A stretch of DNA of 64,000 bases from Nitrincola sp048264025 (GTDB taxonomy: Bacteria; Pseudomonadota; Gammaproteobacteria; Pseudomonadales; Balneatricaceae). Numbering within the stretch: the stretch's first letter is position 1; every line of letters starts with the position of its first letter. The stretch covers positions 62,001 through 126,000 of the forward strand of contig NZ_JBLXDN010000006.1 of NCBI RefSeq assembly GCF_048264025.1, read 5' to 3'. The position numbers were made by a program, and so were the translations under genes. Under the pieces are notes generated by a model. It worked only from the letters and a program-made list of their open reading frames with translations. It was not told the origin of the DNA and did no database searches. Positions 45,101 to 51,977 of the stretch are shown piece by piece.

Positions 45101-46490
45101 AGCGATTATACGGATTGCTGCTGCCCGGTGAAGATTTGCTCAGACGGCCCACCAGAAAATAGGTCTGTCCGGAAACCAGATCCGTGTGATAGGTTTCATT
45201 CTGATTCGTGGTGCGCACAAAGAAATCTTCCGGACCACTGCCGTTGCCTCGGTTCATCTTGAGACCGATGTTAGGATGGTTTTGATAAGTAGGGTCCTGA
45301 AACCAAAGGGCAAAGAATTTGTTATCTGCTTGCGTACCGGTGAAACGTACCAGCATGCTGACATAGACCACATCATCATCCACAGTTCGGCTGAGGTTGC
45401 GACTGGCGGCATTATCGGTGGTGCCACGGAGCTGCAGCGCGCGGCTGGCACCGGCAATACACTGGCCTCCCTGGTGATAAACCAATGGGTTCTCACTGGT
45501 ATCGATAACAGCCTGACTACTGCTATGTGCTCGCCATGCACCTGTCCAGCCTTGTCCGGCACTGCCACCTTGCAGGCTTCCAGGCGAATAACTATCAAAG
45601 CTTTCTGAAGCGATCAGAGAGGATGCGGCGCCACAGCGAGGGTGGGTTGGACTACATAGGCCATTGACCCAACTGGTCATGTCGATGGCCAGGCTAGAGC
45701 TCCAGCCCCCAGCGGTGACATTGCCATACACTGTTGTATCAGCTGATATATTGATCTGATTTGCGCTTTGCAGATTGACAGGGTTGCGTGCGGAGCCTAT
45801 CAAGCTGTTTGCTATAGTGATGGGAACACTCGACGTGGTAATAGCACCGGATCCCATTATGGCATTCTCGACAATCACACCGCTACCGCCGTTAGTGGAG
45901 AGATTACCATTAATACTGCCGCCATTAATCCTGACGGTACTGCTTGAGCTGCTGACATCGCCTGTTATTTGCGTATTTGTCACAGTGACGTTACAACAAT
46001 TGGAGTGGGTATTACCCAATACAGAACCACCCGAGATACTAATGCTGCCGCTGGGCAGGAATATATTGCCTTCCACCTCGGTGTTGTTCAGGTTAATCGT
46101 TCCTGAGTTAGAGCTGATGTTGCCGTAAATAGCGTTATTATCACCCTGAACACTAATGCCACCCCAGGCGGATTGAACGGGCATCGGATTACTGCGGCTG
46201 CCCAGAATATTGTTGCCCAGTAATACAAATCCGGCATTAGCCACCAGTATTCTGGTTTGATTTGGAATGATTGTATCGCCAACGCTCAGCGTAATCTGTC
46301 CGGAGCAGGTCATAGTGTCGCCATTGGCAGACCAGGAGCCAGAACAGTCCGGATAGTTTGCTGAATTGGTATTCCCGTTCAGACTGTAGTTCTTGGCCCA
46401 GCTATTCAAAGAGGTGAGCAGTAGCGAGGCACAGGTCAGCAGCAGTAATATGATGCGTACTGGTAGGCGCTGCAGGTTTAAACACATCAT
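42135..46490 (-). CDS. mshQ: MshQ-like pilus protein with lectin-type and DUF6701 domains
   Basis: This is a very large (about 1451-residue) exported protein and the last gene of the MSHA operon. A signal peptide (ending LNSWA) is followed by a repetitive strand region (NSSGTINLNN..., about 100-240) of parallel-helix type and a LamG-like segment. An L-type-lectin-like domain (about 530-780, with GGNGADGIAVVLSD and GGWLGIGLDTYGN) comes next, and a C-terminal DUF6701 region typical of MshQ closes the protein. I chose the ATG at 46490, coupled to the mshP stop (TGATG), with GAGG 9 bases upstream. It could be a tip adhesin that binds glycans; that is inference from the lectin-like fold. Confidence 0.85.
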   Translation of the reverse strand: MMCLNLQRLPVRIILLLLTCASLLLTSLNSWAKNYSLNGNTNSANYPDCSGSWSANGDTMTCSGQITLSVGDTIIPNQTRILVANAGFVLLGNNILGSRSNPMPVQSAWGGISVQGDNNAIYGNISSNSGTINLNNTEVEGNIFLPSGSISISGGSVLGNTHSNCCNVTVTNTQITGDVSSSSSTVRINGGSINGNLSTNGGSGVIVENAIMGSGAITTSSVPITIANSLIGSARNPVNLQSANQINISADTTVYGNVTAGGWSSSLAIDMTSWVNGLCSPTHPRCGAASSLIASESFDSYSPGSLQGGSAGQGWTGAWRAHSSSQAVIDTSENPLVYHQGGQCIAGASRALQLRGTTDNAASRNLSRTVDDDVVYVSMLVRFTGTQADNKFFALWFQDPTYQNHPNIGLKMNRGNGSGPEDFFVRTTNQNETYHTDLVSGQTYFLVGRLSKSSPGSSNPYNRFELWVDPANLDAPGSPDRVTSLSNSNISSFDEIGFRTHQLSSTDELIVDSLTLGLDWDAVVTPSSNCPDQVLTCMTDDFAREMLGNDWSVTHQSGGFGNPRIVDQRLRMTDASGNVATAATLQRLFPSANNLITVEFDFYAYGGNGADGIAVVLSDAAITPAPGGYGGSLGYAQRSGGINGFAGGWLGIGLDTYGNFSNPSEGRQGGPGRRQHSVALRGSGAANSGYQYIQGTDTLSPTVRNTTGHRYRITVDSRSVEESWVTIERDTGSGYENLIGPVDILSSAGQAQVPENLLLTLTGSTGGSNDNHEIDNLEVCGLRMQPLEADIHHFRLLHSGSGLTCAAEPVQVIACATDNCNSRFTGTASVTLSPATSGAIRWIDGNQQYLENGEASFQLRRNTPGSVSLGIAASSPSASNVTRCFSNGVEGSCNINFAESGFIFDLPDLLADKPDSFTLSARRADENNPDSCAPAFTGERSINFRSRYTNPDSGSQSVSLNGQTISNTASWTSLLLTFDEQANAQVDIRYPDAGLKQLDARYAGTTGSDEQSLVLLGSDSFSSAPAGLCIESTANNAACDSEDASCSVFTQAGEDFPMRVRGVVWTADDDPQLCDNTTTPNYRQNNISLSSSLVAPDDGRNAELSLSQVNITENGLQTEAINLSEVGVFQLLAVPQANSYFGRTVTAGLSAPIGRFIPSHFSLHYQLDAACSTGSSDAFSYSGYQSAASVQNSGQPFQITGHLMALNRQDQPTYNYRQDFAKITASDITGAALLAPDAISEGQFNSWDPTLQAFTQGRGDFSISTDYLAHQRPHTPLSIYPYLTATDSDDVSGSEGDPAAAGRFISGRMVIESGHAFLETDPINIALDAQMYDGNRWTTHLADRCTSVSAFRMDNDQAENQSSSIQIGAGTTSLLPDPYDVFVAGLHRLTLSAPGEGNSGFTNLTPLLNDQPWLRYDWSGNSMHTNNPSGRAAWGLYRGNPNIIYMREVWR

Positions 46491-46912
46491 CAGCTTGACC
46501 TCAACCAAACAGAAACACGGGTTTCACGACTGATCATACCAAAAGGCCCTGAAGACTTCTGGGCATGGCTACCCAGATGGAAAATTTTCAGTGTGTCTGT
46601 ATCCTCTGTTTCGGTTATCTCCTCGCAGCTAAGTGTCAGATCGAAACCAGAGAAATCAAGATTGCTCACGGCAGGACATGCACCGTTTTCGAGGGTTTGG
46701 TGCTGCAGCCATTCCAGTCCACTGCGTGCTGAATAGTAAGCCTGCTTTCCTTGTTGCGAAAGCAGGTAGCCTGCATGTTGAGTAGCACCCATCTGTGCCA
46801 TTACCGCGGCCAGACCACCCAATACGATAAGAATAAAGAGTACGGCAATCAGTGAAATCCCGCGCGCCTGGGTAGGTTTCAGTCTATGTTGATAAGCCGT
46901 TTGATTCATCAT
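46490..46912 (-). CDS. mshP: MSHA biogenesis protein MshP
   Basis: This is a 140-residue PilX/MshP-type minor pilus component. The N-terminus reads ARGISLIAVLFILIVLGGLAAVMAQ, with a Gly before a hydrophobic helix (residues about 16-42) but without a Glu5. That is usual for MshP/PilX-like proteins. A C-terminal globular part has two cysteines (GACPAV and SCEEI) for a likely disulfide. It overlaps mshO by 4 bp and mshQ by 1 bp, in the standard mshO-mshP-mshQ order. Confidence 0.85.
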   Translation of the reverse strand: MMNQTAYQHRLKPTQARGISLIAVLFILIVLGGLAAVMAQMGATQHAGYLLSQQGKQAYYSARSGLEWLQHQTLENGACPAVSNLDFSGFDLTLSCEEITETEDTDTLKIFHLGSHAQKSSGPFGMISRETRVSVWLRSS

Positions 46913-47733
46913 GGCGTATTCATTACCTGTGCCTGATAGAGCATTTCTACGGTTTCATCGTCTTCGGTGATGCTCAGTTGCAGGGTGACAACTCCGTTAC
47001 GTATATGATCGCCAGGAAGATAATCGAATACACATTGGCCGATACGGCTGGCCATCAGGTGTCCTGAGGTGAGTCCGGTTGGCTGATTTGTCTGAAAGCC
47101 ATAGCCGCTGTAGCGTCGAAGTTGATTCGCCAGACAGGCGTAGGTGACCGGGCCTGTTTGCGGAACTATATCAAAACGTTGAGCTTCCAGTGACGCAAAG
47201 GGAAACTCGGTAGGTTGGATGTGTAAGGATTCATTACTGGAGCCTCCAGTCAATACGGCGCGATTGTCGCCACGGTAGGCATTTGCGCTAGAGTTTTGAT
47301 CAGTGCTGGCATTAAAGACCACCACATGATCATCCGTGCTGAACTCGCCCAGTACACCGCCGAGCACATCAAAGCTGTTATCCGCAATGCTGAAATCCAG
47401 CACGTCCCCAGCTGGATTATCAGGATCACTCAGATCAGCCAGGGCGCGATAGCGTCCCCCACCGATGGTGGGGATGAACTCCAGGTACTGGTTACCACCC
47501 GATTCTGTGATACGCACACTGTTAGGCAGTGCCATACGAATTTCCCGGGTCATGCGGGTGAGCACCTGATCGGCGTCTGCCACCAGGCTGGCGCGGCGTG
47601 ACTGGTCCTGAAAAGCCTGGAAAGGTTGCATGAGGATGCCGATAGTCACCGTGCCAAGTACGCCTAACAGGACGATGACAATAATCAGTTCGATTAACGT
47701 AAAGCCGGCAATACGTTGCGAATACTGTTTCAT
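46909..47733 (-). CDS. mshO: MSHA biogenesis protein MshO (minor pilin)
   Basis: This 274-residue minor pilin has a class III-like leader ending at Gly and the prepilin core GFTLIELIIVIVLLGVLG. The globular domain holds the SRRASLVADADQVLTRMTREIRMAL helix (about residues 42-66), typical of MshO/PilW-type proteins. It overlaps mshD and mshP by 4 bp each, showing coupled translation. It probably primes pilus assembly together with MshC, MshD and MshP. Confidence 0.87.
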   Translation of the reverse strand: MKQYSQRIAGFTLIELIIVIVLLGVLGTVTIGILMQPFQAFQDQSRRASLVADADQVLTRMTREIRMALPNSVRITESGGNQYLEFIPTIGGGRYRALADLSDPDNPAGDVLDFSIADNSFDVLGGVLGEFSTDDHVVVFNASTDQNSSANAYRGDNRAVLTGGSSNESLHIQPTEFPFASLEAQRFDIVPQTGPVTYACLANQLRRYSGYGFQTNQPTGLTSGHLMASRIGQCVFDYLPGDHIRNGVVTLQLSITEDDETVEMLYQAQVMNTP

Positions 47734-48209
47734 GGCAGAGCCTCATCTGGCCAGGGGGCCATAAAGGCAGTCAGACTGACATTAATATTGCCAACGCGTT
47801 GGTTGGAGACCTGCACACTCACGCCACAGCCGTTGACCTGCTGTCCGGCAGGGCCAAACGCTTCTGCCGTGACACTCACTCTGACACTGTAATCACTCAA
47901 TTGGCTCAGCGCTGTGCCATCGATTTGGGTAGGGGGCTGCTCAAGACTGTTAAAGTCATCTGCAAACTGCCAGGCCCCACGTGGCGGATTACCTGTAGAT
48001 TCAGTACCGGGGTGACAGATCTTGCCCTGTATCTCCTCCATATAGCCCTCTGCAATGGCGAGTGCCTGTTGCTGCAGCAGTGGATCCGCGCTACGCAATA
48101 CGGTATTAGTGTAAACCAGCAGTATGCCCGACAGACCAGCAGAGAGAACGACTATAGTGATAATCAGTTCAATCAGGGTAAAGCCCTGTTGCGAGTGTCT
48201 AATGGACAT
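47730..48209 (-). CDS. mshD: MSHA biogenesis protein MshD (minor pilin)
   Basis: This 159-residue minor pilin of the PilV/MshD type has the prepilin core QGFTLIELIITIVVLSAGLSG, whose AGLSGIL end differs from the major pilins as expected for this class. I chose the ATG at 48209, with GGAG 7 bases upstream, over an earlier in-frame start inside mshC. It overlaps mshC by 11 bp and mshO by 4 bp. Two cysteines (KICHPG and NGCGVS) may pair. Confidence 0.85.
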   Translation of the reverse strand: MSIRHSQQGFTLIELIITIVVLSAGLSGILLVYTNTVLRSADPLLQQQALAIAEGYMEEIQGKICHPGTESTGNPPRGAWQFADDFNSLEQPPTQIDGTALSQLSDYSVRVSVTAEAFGPAGQQVNGCGVSVQVSNQRVGNINVSLTAFMAPWPDEALP

Positions 48210-48714
48210 GGCCAGTCTCCGCTTCCAGCTGCAGACCGCGATCACCTATCTGAATGCTGAGCCCCTGTGAAGGAACGCCCAATCCATTGAAGGTGATAGC
48301 TGTTACCGGTGACAGTGTGACGCCGTTAGGCGCCAGACCTCGTCCGGAGGCACTACCATCCCAGGGTCGATTATTACCTGGATTGATTAAAAACGGGCCA
48401 CTGGATGTACAGGTCGTATCTCGACAGATACGATAATGGTTGCTGGCCAACGTTAGCGTGATGGGCGTGTTCGCAGCCACAGCGCTTTGCTGGGCAAAAC
48501 GAAGTGCTGAAGCCAGCTCTTCCGTGTAGCCGTACTCAGCATAGCCGTTGCTGGTAAAGCGAGGCAGCACAACCGCGGATAAAACCCCCAGCAGTACCAG
48601 CACCAAAATTAGCTCGACCAGAGTAAAGCCTTGGCAGCGGCGGTTCCGCGGAGATGGAAACAGGCATAGAAAGCCTGTTTCCATTGCGGTTTTGTCATCA
48701 AGCTGTGGCTGCAT
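48199..48714 (-). CDS. mshC: MSHA biogenesis protein MshC (GspH/FimT-like minor pilin)
   Basis: This is a pseudopilin of about 171 residues with the core QGFTLVELILVLVLLGVLSA preceded by an unusually long (about 27-residue) leader. The ELASALRFAQQSAVAANTPITL segment (about 67-88) is the GspH/FimT family signature. I use the ATG at 48714; a GTG at 48723 and an ATG at 48684 are alternatives with poorer or no ribosome-binding sites. RICRDTTC provides a likely disulfide. It lies between the mshA-like pilin genes and mshD, as in other MSHA operons. Confidence 0.82.
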   Translation of the reverse strand: MQPQLDDKTAMETGFLCLFPSPRNRRCQGFTLVELILVLVLLGVLSAVVLPRFTSNGYAEYGYTEELASALRFAQQSAVAANTPITLTLASNHYRICRDTTCTSSGPFLINPGNNRPWDGSASGRGLAPNGVTLSPVTAITFNGLGVPSQGLSIQIGDRGLQLEAETGHVH

Positions 48715-48770
48715 ATGAGGCACTACCTTTAAAGTCAGGCATCTGGCGTTAAGGTTGATCCTGCGTGTGA

Positions 48771-49220
48771 TTAATCCTTACCTGCAATAATGACATTATA
48801 CTGTGCAACTACACCGTAGGGCGGTTTGTGTGGTCGAATGATACTGCACCCGAGTGACGTTCCATTGGGACGGTTCTGCGGAAAACTCAGCGATGAGTCT
48901 ATGCCAATCAAATATCCGTCTGCCAGTTCCAGTGTGCTGCTCAGTACACTGTTGGCTGTTTCCAGATTACATGCGCTCAGGTAAGTGTCTGGATCAACAC
49001 GAACGCAACGAGACGAGGTTGCATCATGCTGATCCAGAGCACAGGCGGCATAATTGATGGTCATGGCTGAGCTGATGTTGGCAGCTGCTCCCATGATTGC
49101 CGCATTCTCTGCCTCAGTCGAAAAATCGATAAAGCGAGGCAGAGCTACCGCACTGAGTATGCCCAGTATGACGATCACTACAATCAACTCGATCAGTGTA
49201 AATCCCTGTTGTTTCTCCAT
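48771..49220 (-). CDS. mshA: MshA-like type IV pilin, copy 2
   Basis: This is a 149-residue pilin with a very short leader (MEKQQG) and the core GFTLIELIVVIVILGILSA, with Glu5 present. The ALPRFIDFSTEAENAA stretch and NYAACALD are shared almost exactly with the neighbouring pilin gene, showing a recent duplication; the C-terminal halves differ. The ATG at 49220 is preferred over a GTG one codon earlier, with AGGGA upstream. Either of the two copies could be the major subunit. Confidence 0.87.
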   Translation of the reverse strand: MEKQQGFTLIELIVVIVILGILSAVALPRFIDFSTEAENAAIMGAAANISSAMTINYAACALDQHDATSSRCVRVDPDTYLSACNLETANSVLSSTLELADGYLIGIDSSLSFPQNRPNGTSLGCSIIRPHKPPYGVVAQYNVIIAGKD

Positions 49221-49256
49221 CACGTTAGTCCCTTGAGTTTGGTAGATTTCTCTATA

Positions 49257-49649
49257 TTACTGCCAGCGTATTACTGTGAACTCAGCGGTTTCTGTAACGC
49301 CGGTGGCACTGAGTGTACAAACAGCTGAGTCACCGTTTGCAGCGGGTTCTGTTTCGCCGGTTTTAAGGGCACCGGTAAATTTAGTTGTATCCAGGTCTTG
49401 CGTCAGTACATTGTTAACCTCTGCAAGAGAGCAGTTAGCTACATCTTCACACTCATCTTTATCCAATGCGCAAGCGGCATAGTTAATTGACATGGCTGAA
49501 GAGATTGCGGCCGCATTTGCGGCTAAAGCGGCCTCTTCGGCATCGCTGGAAAAATCAATAAACCGTGGCAGTGCGACAGCACTGAGGATGCCGAGGATCA
49601 CGATAACAATGATCAGTTCAATAAGGGTAAAACCGGATTGCGTTTTCAT
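49257..49649 (-). CDS. mshA: MshA-like type IV pilin, copy 1
   Basis: This is a 130-residue pilin starting MKTQSG, then the processing site and core GFTLIELIIVIVILGILSA. I chose the ATG at 49649 because AGGAG lies 8 bases upstream; the longer reading from 49700 runs into the upstream pilin gene. The mature protein is short, with NYAACALDKDE and further cysteines forming likely C-terminal disulfides. It shares ALPRFIDFS and NYAACALD with the next gene. Its strong ribosome-binding site suggests high expression, so it may be the major pilin. Confidence 0.87.
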   Translation of the reverse strand: MKTQSGFTLIELIIVIVILGILSAVALPRFIDFSSDAEEAALAANAAAISSAMSINYAACALDKDECEDVANCSLAEVNNVLTQDLDTTKFTGALKTGETEPAANGDSAVCTLSATGVTETAEFTVIRWQ

Positions 49650-49693
49650 GGTGTTGCTCCTGTAAGGGACGTGCTTGGTAAGTTTAAAGTAAA

Positions 49694-50209
49694 TTAACAA
49701 TCGTCAGTGTTTTTGCTGATATCGGGTCGACCACCGGCGGTATCCGGGGCGCTGTATTCAATCCGGCAGTTGGGTATGCCATCCAGCTGAATTTGCACCG
49801 TTGCACCTGGACCTGTACCGCCTCCACTGAAGGAAAAGCGCGGAGAAAAGTCGTCAAACAGTGGTGTGATTTCTGAATCCTGCGCGCGTGGGTAGCCCCA
49901 GCGGGTCAGGATAATATCATCACCGGTGCAACCCGCTGTTGTGCTGGCGGTATCACCCGATTCCAGGCCCACGCAGCCAGCGGTAGCGGTATGCGTGCCA
50001 CCGGCCGCCGATTTGGCAAAGACGATGTTGGCACCTGAGCGCAAGGCACTGGTGGTACCGTCAATCACGGCAACTCGTGCTTCGCGCTGTAGCGATATGA
50101 ATTTGGGAATGGCAAATGCTGCCAGAATACCCAGAATCAGGATCACAATGACCAGCTCGATCAGCGTAAAGCCTTGCTGCTTTGTGGCTGTGAGTTGAGG
50201 TTGTGGCAT
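49694..50209 (-). CDS. mshB: MshB-like type IV pilin
   Basis: This 171-residue pilin has a leader MPQPQLTATKQQG and core GFTLIELVIVILILGILAA, with AFAIPKFISLQREAR following. This differs from the MshA pair and matches the MshB type. AAGGAGA lies 8 bases before the ATG. Four cysteines (AGCVGLESGD, AGCTGDD, PNCRIEY and the C-terminal one) can form two disulfides. It is related to the pilin-like gene just upstream: both have LQREAR and a GYPRA motif. Confidence 0.83.
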   Translation of the reverse strand: MPQPQLTATKQQGFTLIELVIVILILGILAAFAIPKFISLQREARVAVIDGTTSALRSGANIVFAKSAAGGTHTATAGCVGLESGDTASTTAGCTGDDIILTRWGYPRAQDSEITPLFDDFSPRFSFSGGGTGPGATVQIQLDGIPNCRIEYSAPDTAGGRPDISKNTDDC

Positions 50210-50270
50210 GATGAATCTCCTTCATGGTTATTTGCCGGGGACGTAAATTGCCCGAGCATCTCTGTTTGCT

Positions 50271-50741
50271 TTAACAACCTGCCAGTTGTTTTTCCAGTGT
50301 CATGCTGCCACCGGGACGTTCCGGTGGTCGATAGAGAACGGCACAATCATCAATGCCATTAACACGCGCGCGAATCTGCGTGCCCTCACTATCTATTAAC
50401 CAGCGGCTTGAAAGTTCATCAAACAACTGGGTGATGTTTTTTGTATTGTCGGCACGTGGATAGCCATACATGACTTCTATCCATATCTCCGGTCTGTCTG
50501 CAAAAGGTTGCAGGCGATAGTGTGTATTGTGCAGCTCTCCGACCGCGCTGCTCTGCAGGTAGACCAGTTGCGCTGAAAGTCGCAGCGACTGTTCAAATCC
50601 ATCGACCAGTATCAGTCTGGCTTCCCGCTGCAGTGCCATGATCCGGTTGATACCCAGCGTTGCCAGCACCCCTATCAGCACCACAACAATGGCCAGCTCC
50701 AGCAATCGGATGCCATTGCTATAACGGTTTTCCTGCCGCAT
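50271..50741 (-). CDS. MSHA pilin-like protein (MshF position)
   Basis: This 156-residue protein is paralogous to the MshB-like pilin: both have LQREAR, DGF/DGT and YGYPRA blocks and an acidic C-terminal cysteine. Its processing site is atypical, NGIRLLELAIVVVLIGVLA. It keeps Gly at -1 and Glu at +5 but has Ile-Arg at +1 and +2 in place of the usual Phe-Thr. It sits between mshG and mshB, the usual place of mshF. It could be a minor pilin; I do not assign mshF by sequence. Confidence 0.75.
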   Translation of the reverse strand: MRQENRYSNGIRLLELAIVVVLIGVLATLGINRIMALQREARLILVDGFEQSLRLSAQLVYLQSSAVGELHNTHYRLQPFADRPEIWIEVMYGYPRADNTKNITQLFDELSSRWLIDSEGTQIRARVNGIDDCAVLYRPPERPGGSMTLEKQLAGC

Positions 50742-50744
50742 GCC

Positions 50745-51974
50745 TCAGCGTCCGGCCAGTTGAGTCAGATCCCACATCGGCAGGAAAATCCCCAGTGCCA
50801 GGATTAATACAATGACGCCGACAGCGACGGTGAGAATGGGCTCGATAATGCTGGATAGATTATCGATATCATAAGCCACCTCGCGGTCATAAAAATCGGC
50901 TACCTCCAGCATCATCGCATCGAGTTGTCCGGTTTCCTCTCCGACAGCTACCATTTGCAGCACGACCGGTGTAAAAATTTGTGCCGAGGCCGCCGTGCGT
51001 AAAATGGAATCACCGCGCTCGATACCACTTTGCATCGACAGAATTTTTTCGGTGATATAAGTATTGCCTGTGGTGGCGGCGACACCGGCCAGAGCCTGGG
51101 TGATCGGTACCCCTGATTGCAAGGCTACGCCAAAGGCTCGCACAAAACGGGCAATGGTAGCGCGTAAAAGAATATTGCCCACCTTGGGAAATTTCAGTTT
51201 GGTTCTGTCCCAAAGGTAGCGGCCACGCTCTGTGTTGCTCCAATAACGAAAGGCTAGAATACCCAGGCCTATGGCAATCAGGATCTGCAGCCACCATTGT
51301 GTGGCAAAGTCCGATACAGCAAGAATGATGATAGTCGGGAGGGGCAAGTCCATTTTGACACTGTCAAATACCTGCGCAAATGCCGGGATGACCACGGTGG
51401 TCAAAACACCAATCGCAATCGTAATAGCGATGATCACAAACATGGGATAACGGGTGGCCGATTTGATTTTGTTAGCCGTGTCTCGATCGCGAGCAAGGTA
51501 ATCGTGCATGGTCAAAAAAACCCGGTCCATCTGGCCGGTCATCTCACCTACCTGTAGCAGGCTGATATACAGGGTGCCGAAGACTTTGCGGTGCCGCCCA
51601 AAACTGCCGGCTACATCACGGCCACCTTCAAGATCCCGGCTGATCTCGCGAAGAATTTCACCCAATCGTGGGTTAGACATGGATTCAGACAGGCGACTGA
51701 GGCCTTGAATCAATGGCACTCCAGCTTTGGTAATACTGTACATCTGACGGCTGAACAGTATCAGCTCATCCAGTGTGACCTTGCGCGGTGGCATGAGTTT
51801 GTTTAGCTGATCACTGAGGGACTCACTGGAGTCGGACGTTGCCAGACGTATATCCAGTGGAATCAGGCCATTGGTCAGCAGTTGACTGGCCGCCGCTTCG
51901 GCTGAGTCGGCGGTAAGTCGCCCTTCTGTCACTCGGTCCTGGCCACGTCTGGCCCGATACTGGAAAACAGCCAT
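50745..51974 (-). CDS. mshG: Type II secretion/pilus inner-membrane platform protein MshG
   Basis: This 409-residue GspF/PilC-type protein is the membrane platform on which the assembly ATPase works. Two homologous halves are seen, with FSRQMYSITKAGVPLIQGL in the first and FVRAFGVALQSGVPITQAL in the second. Membrane segments lie near 170-200, 220-245 and 375-400. It starts 4 bp after mshE with GGAGCATAAAGC before the ATG, and is followed 4 bp later by the pilin-like gene. Confidence 0.92.
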   Translation of the reverse strand: MAVFQYRARRGQDRVTEGRLTADSAEAAASQLLTNGLIPLDIRLATSDSSESLSDQLNKLMPPRKVTLDELILFSRQMYSITKAGVPLIQGLSRLSESMSNPRLGEILREISRDLEGGRDVAGSFGRHRKVFGTLYISLLQVGEMTGQMDRVFLTMHDYLARDRDTANKIKSATRYPMFVIIAITIAIGVLTTVVIPAFAQVFDSVKMDLPLPTIIILAVSDFATQWWLQILIAIGLGILAFRYWSNTERGRYLWDRTKLKFPKVGNILLRATIARFVRAFGVALQSGVPITQALAGVAATTGNTYITEKILSMQSGIERGDSILRTAASAQIFTPVVLQMVAVGEETGQLDAMMLEVADFYDREVAYDIDNLSSIIEPILTVAVGVIVLILALGIFLPMWDLTQLAGR

Positions 51975-51977
51975 GCT

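Noticed and set aside
42641..46282. Multiple short plus- and minus-strand frames within mshQ
   Set aside because: They lie in other frames of the confident mshQ gene and lack start signals.
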